From Burkholderiales bacterium (GTDB taxonomy: Bacteria; Pseudomonadota; Gammaproteobacteria; Burkholderiales; Burkholderiaceae_A), in contig JAURFZ010000089.1 of assembly GCA_030834045.1 (NCBI GenBank), positions 1 to 5,891 on the forward strand: a stretch of DNA of 5,891 nt, read 5' to 3'. Under the pieces are notes generated by a model, which saw only the letters and a program-made list of their open reading frames with translations, was not told where the DNA came from and did no database searches. The position numbers and the translations under genes are program-made. Position 1 is the first letter of the stretch. Each line of letters begins with the position of its first letter. Below, piece by piece: positions 5,276 through 5,891 of the stretch.

Positions 5276-5891
5276 ATCAGCTCAAGATATTGAAGGTATG
5301 CGGGTCGCTGGCCGGCTTGCATCCGAGGTGCTTGACCATCTCGCCCCACAGATTCGCCCAGGAATGACCACCGAGGCCATCGATCGGCTTTGCCATGACT
5401 ACATGGTGAACGTCCAGCAGACCATCCCTGCCCCGCTGAATTACTGCCCGCCGGGCTATGCGCCCTACCCCAAGTCTGTATGCACCTCGGTCAACCATCA
5501 GGTCTGCCATGGCATTCCGGGGTCCAAGGTGGTGAAAGCTGGCGATATCGTGAACGTCGACATTACGGTTATTAAAGATGGCTACCACGGCGACACAAGT
5601 CGTATGTTCTTCGTGGGTGCGCCCTCGATAGCGGCCAAACGGCTCTGCGAAGTCACCCATGAGTGTCTTTGGAGAGGAATTGAGCAGGTAGCTCCTGGCC
5701 GCACGCTTGGGGATATAGGCCATGCCATTCAAGAGCACGCCGAGGCCTCAGGCTATTCAGTTGTCCGCGAGTTCTGTGGCCATGGCATTGGTCGAGTCTT
5801 TCATGAAGAGCCCCAGGTTCTTCACTATGGCAAGCCTGGCACGGGCTTGAGGCTTCAGGCGGGTATGACCTTCACCATCGAGCCCATGATT
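5259..5891 (+). CDS. map: Methionine aminopeptidase type I, N-terminal 211 residues (runs off the window)
   Basis: It removes the initiator methionine from nascent proteins whose second residue is small, using a two-metal site. The opening MAVSIKSAQDIEGMRVAGRLA is typical of proteobacterial MetAP-I. Ligands and catalytic residues present are His84 (NHQVCHGIP), Asp101 (NVDITVIKDG), Asp112 (GDTSRMF), His175 (CGHGIG), His182 (FHEEP) and Glu208 (TIEPM). The last metal ligand, equivalent to E. coli Glu235, lies beyond the window, which cuts the gene at about four fifths of the usual 265 or so residues. Compared with E. coli there is a short insert around residues 60-70 (PLNYCPPGYAPYP), which I associate with betaproteobacterial enzymes. 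No Shine-Dalgarno is visible before the ATG. The gene is divergent from rpsB with 112 nt between the starts, as in E. coli. Confidence 0.97.
   Translation, partial: MAVSIKSAQDIEGMRVAGRLASEVLDHLAPQIRPGMTTEAIDRLCHDYMVNVQQTIPAPLNYCPPGYAPYPKSVCTSVNHQVCHGIPGSKVVKAGDIVNVDITVIKDGYHGDTSRMFFVGAPSIAAKRLCEVTHECLWRGIEQVAPGRTLGDIGHAIQEHAEASGYSVVREFCGHGIGRVFHEEPQVLHYGKPGTGLRLQAGMTFTIEPMI

Noticed and set aside
5277..5738. Open 153-codon frame on the minus strand opposite map
   Set aside because: It lies wholly antisense to a clearly recognised metalloprotease gene, shows no family resemblance, and its length is explained by the codon bias of map.
1..5891. Mobile element, CRISPR, phage, toxin-antitoxin or other new system
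   Set aside because: All coding space is taken by eight conserved housekeeping genes in their usual order; no direct repeats, transposase motifs or unexplained open frames remain.

Overview
The window is a piece of a proteobacterial chromosome, most likely betaproteobacterial (Burkholderiales-like). It carries the classic block rpsB-tsf-pyrH-frr-uppS-cdsA-dxr on the minus strand, with map divergent from rpsB on the plus strand. This gene order is widely conserved in Beta- and Gammaproteobacteria. The betaproteobacterial lean comes from protein wording: methionine aminopeptidase has a short insert (PPGYAPYPKSV) relative to the E. coli enzyme, and EF-Ts begins with a TMMECKKAL-type helix. Base composition looks close to 50% GC by eye. 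I cannot name a genus.

Layout from right to left, in the direction of transcription of the main cluster. Positions 5259-5891 hold map (5' part only, plus strand). Positions 5147-5258 are a divergent regulatory region holding a good sigma70-type promoter for rpsB and a roughly 93-nt rpsB leader. Then come rpsB (5146-4388), tsf (4343-3450), pyrH (3382-2648), frr (2604-2044), uppS (2025-1207), cdsA (1150-326) and the first 109 codons of dxr (329 to the window edge). Gaps between these genes are 18-67 nt, and cdsA and dxr overlap by ATGA. I see no convincing intrinsic terminator between any of them, so one long transcript is plausible. No gap exceeds 300 nt.

The genes link translation with envelope synthesis. 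S2, EF-Ts and ribosome recycling factor serve ribosome assembly, elongation and recycling. PyrH makes UDP for RNA and for UDP-sugar precursors. Dxr feeds isoprenoid synthesis, UppS turns isoprenoid units into the undecaprenyl carrier lipid, and CdsA activates phosphatidate for phospholipid synthesis. MetAP trims the initiator methionine of new proteins.

The coding content is ordinary core genome. I found no mobile element, CRISPR array, tRNA or rRNA, and no novel gene system. The most interesting feature is non-coding: the rpsB leader contains two long interleaved complementary segments plus a nested hairpin. These predict a pseudoknot whose last strand ends one base before the rpsB ribosome binding site, a good candidate for an autoregulatory r-protein leader.
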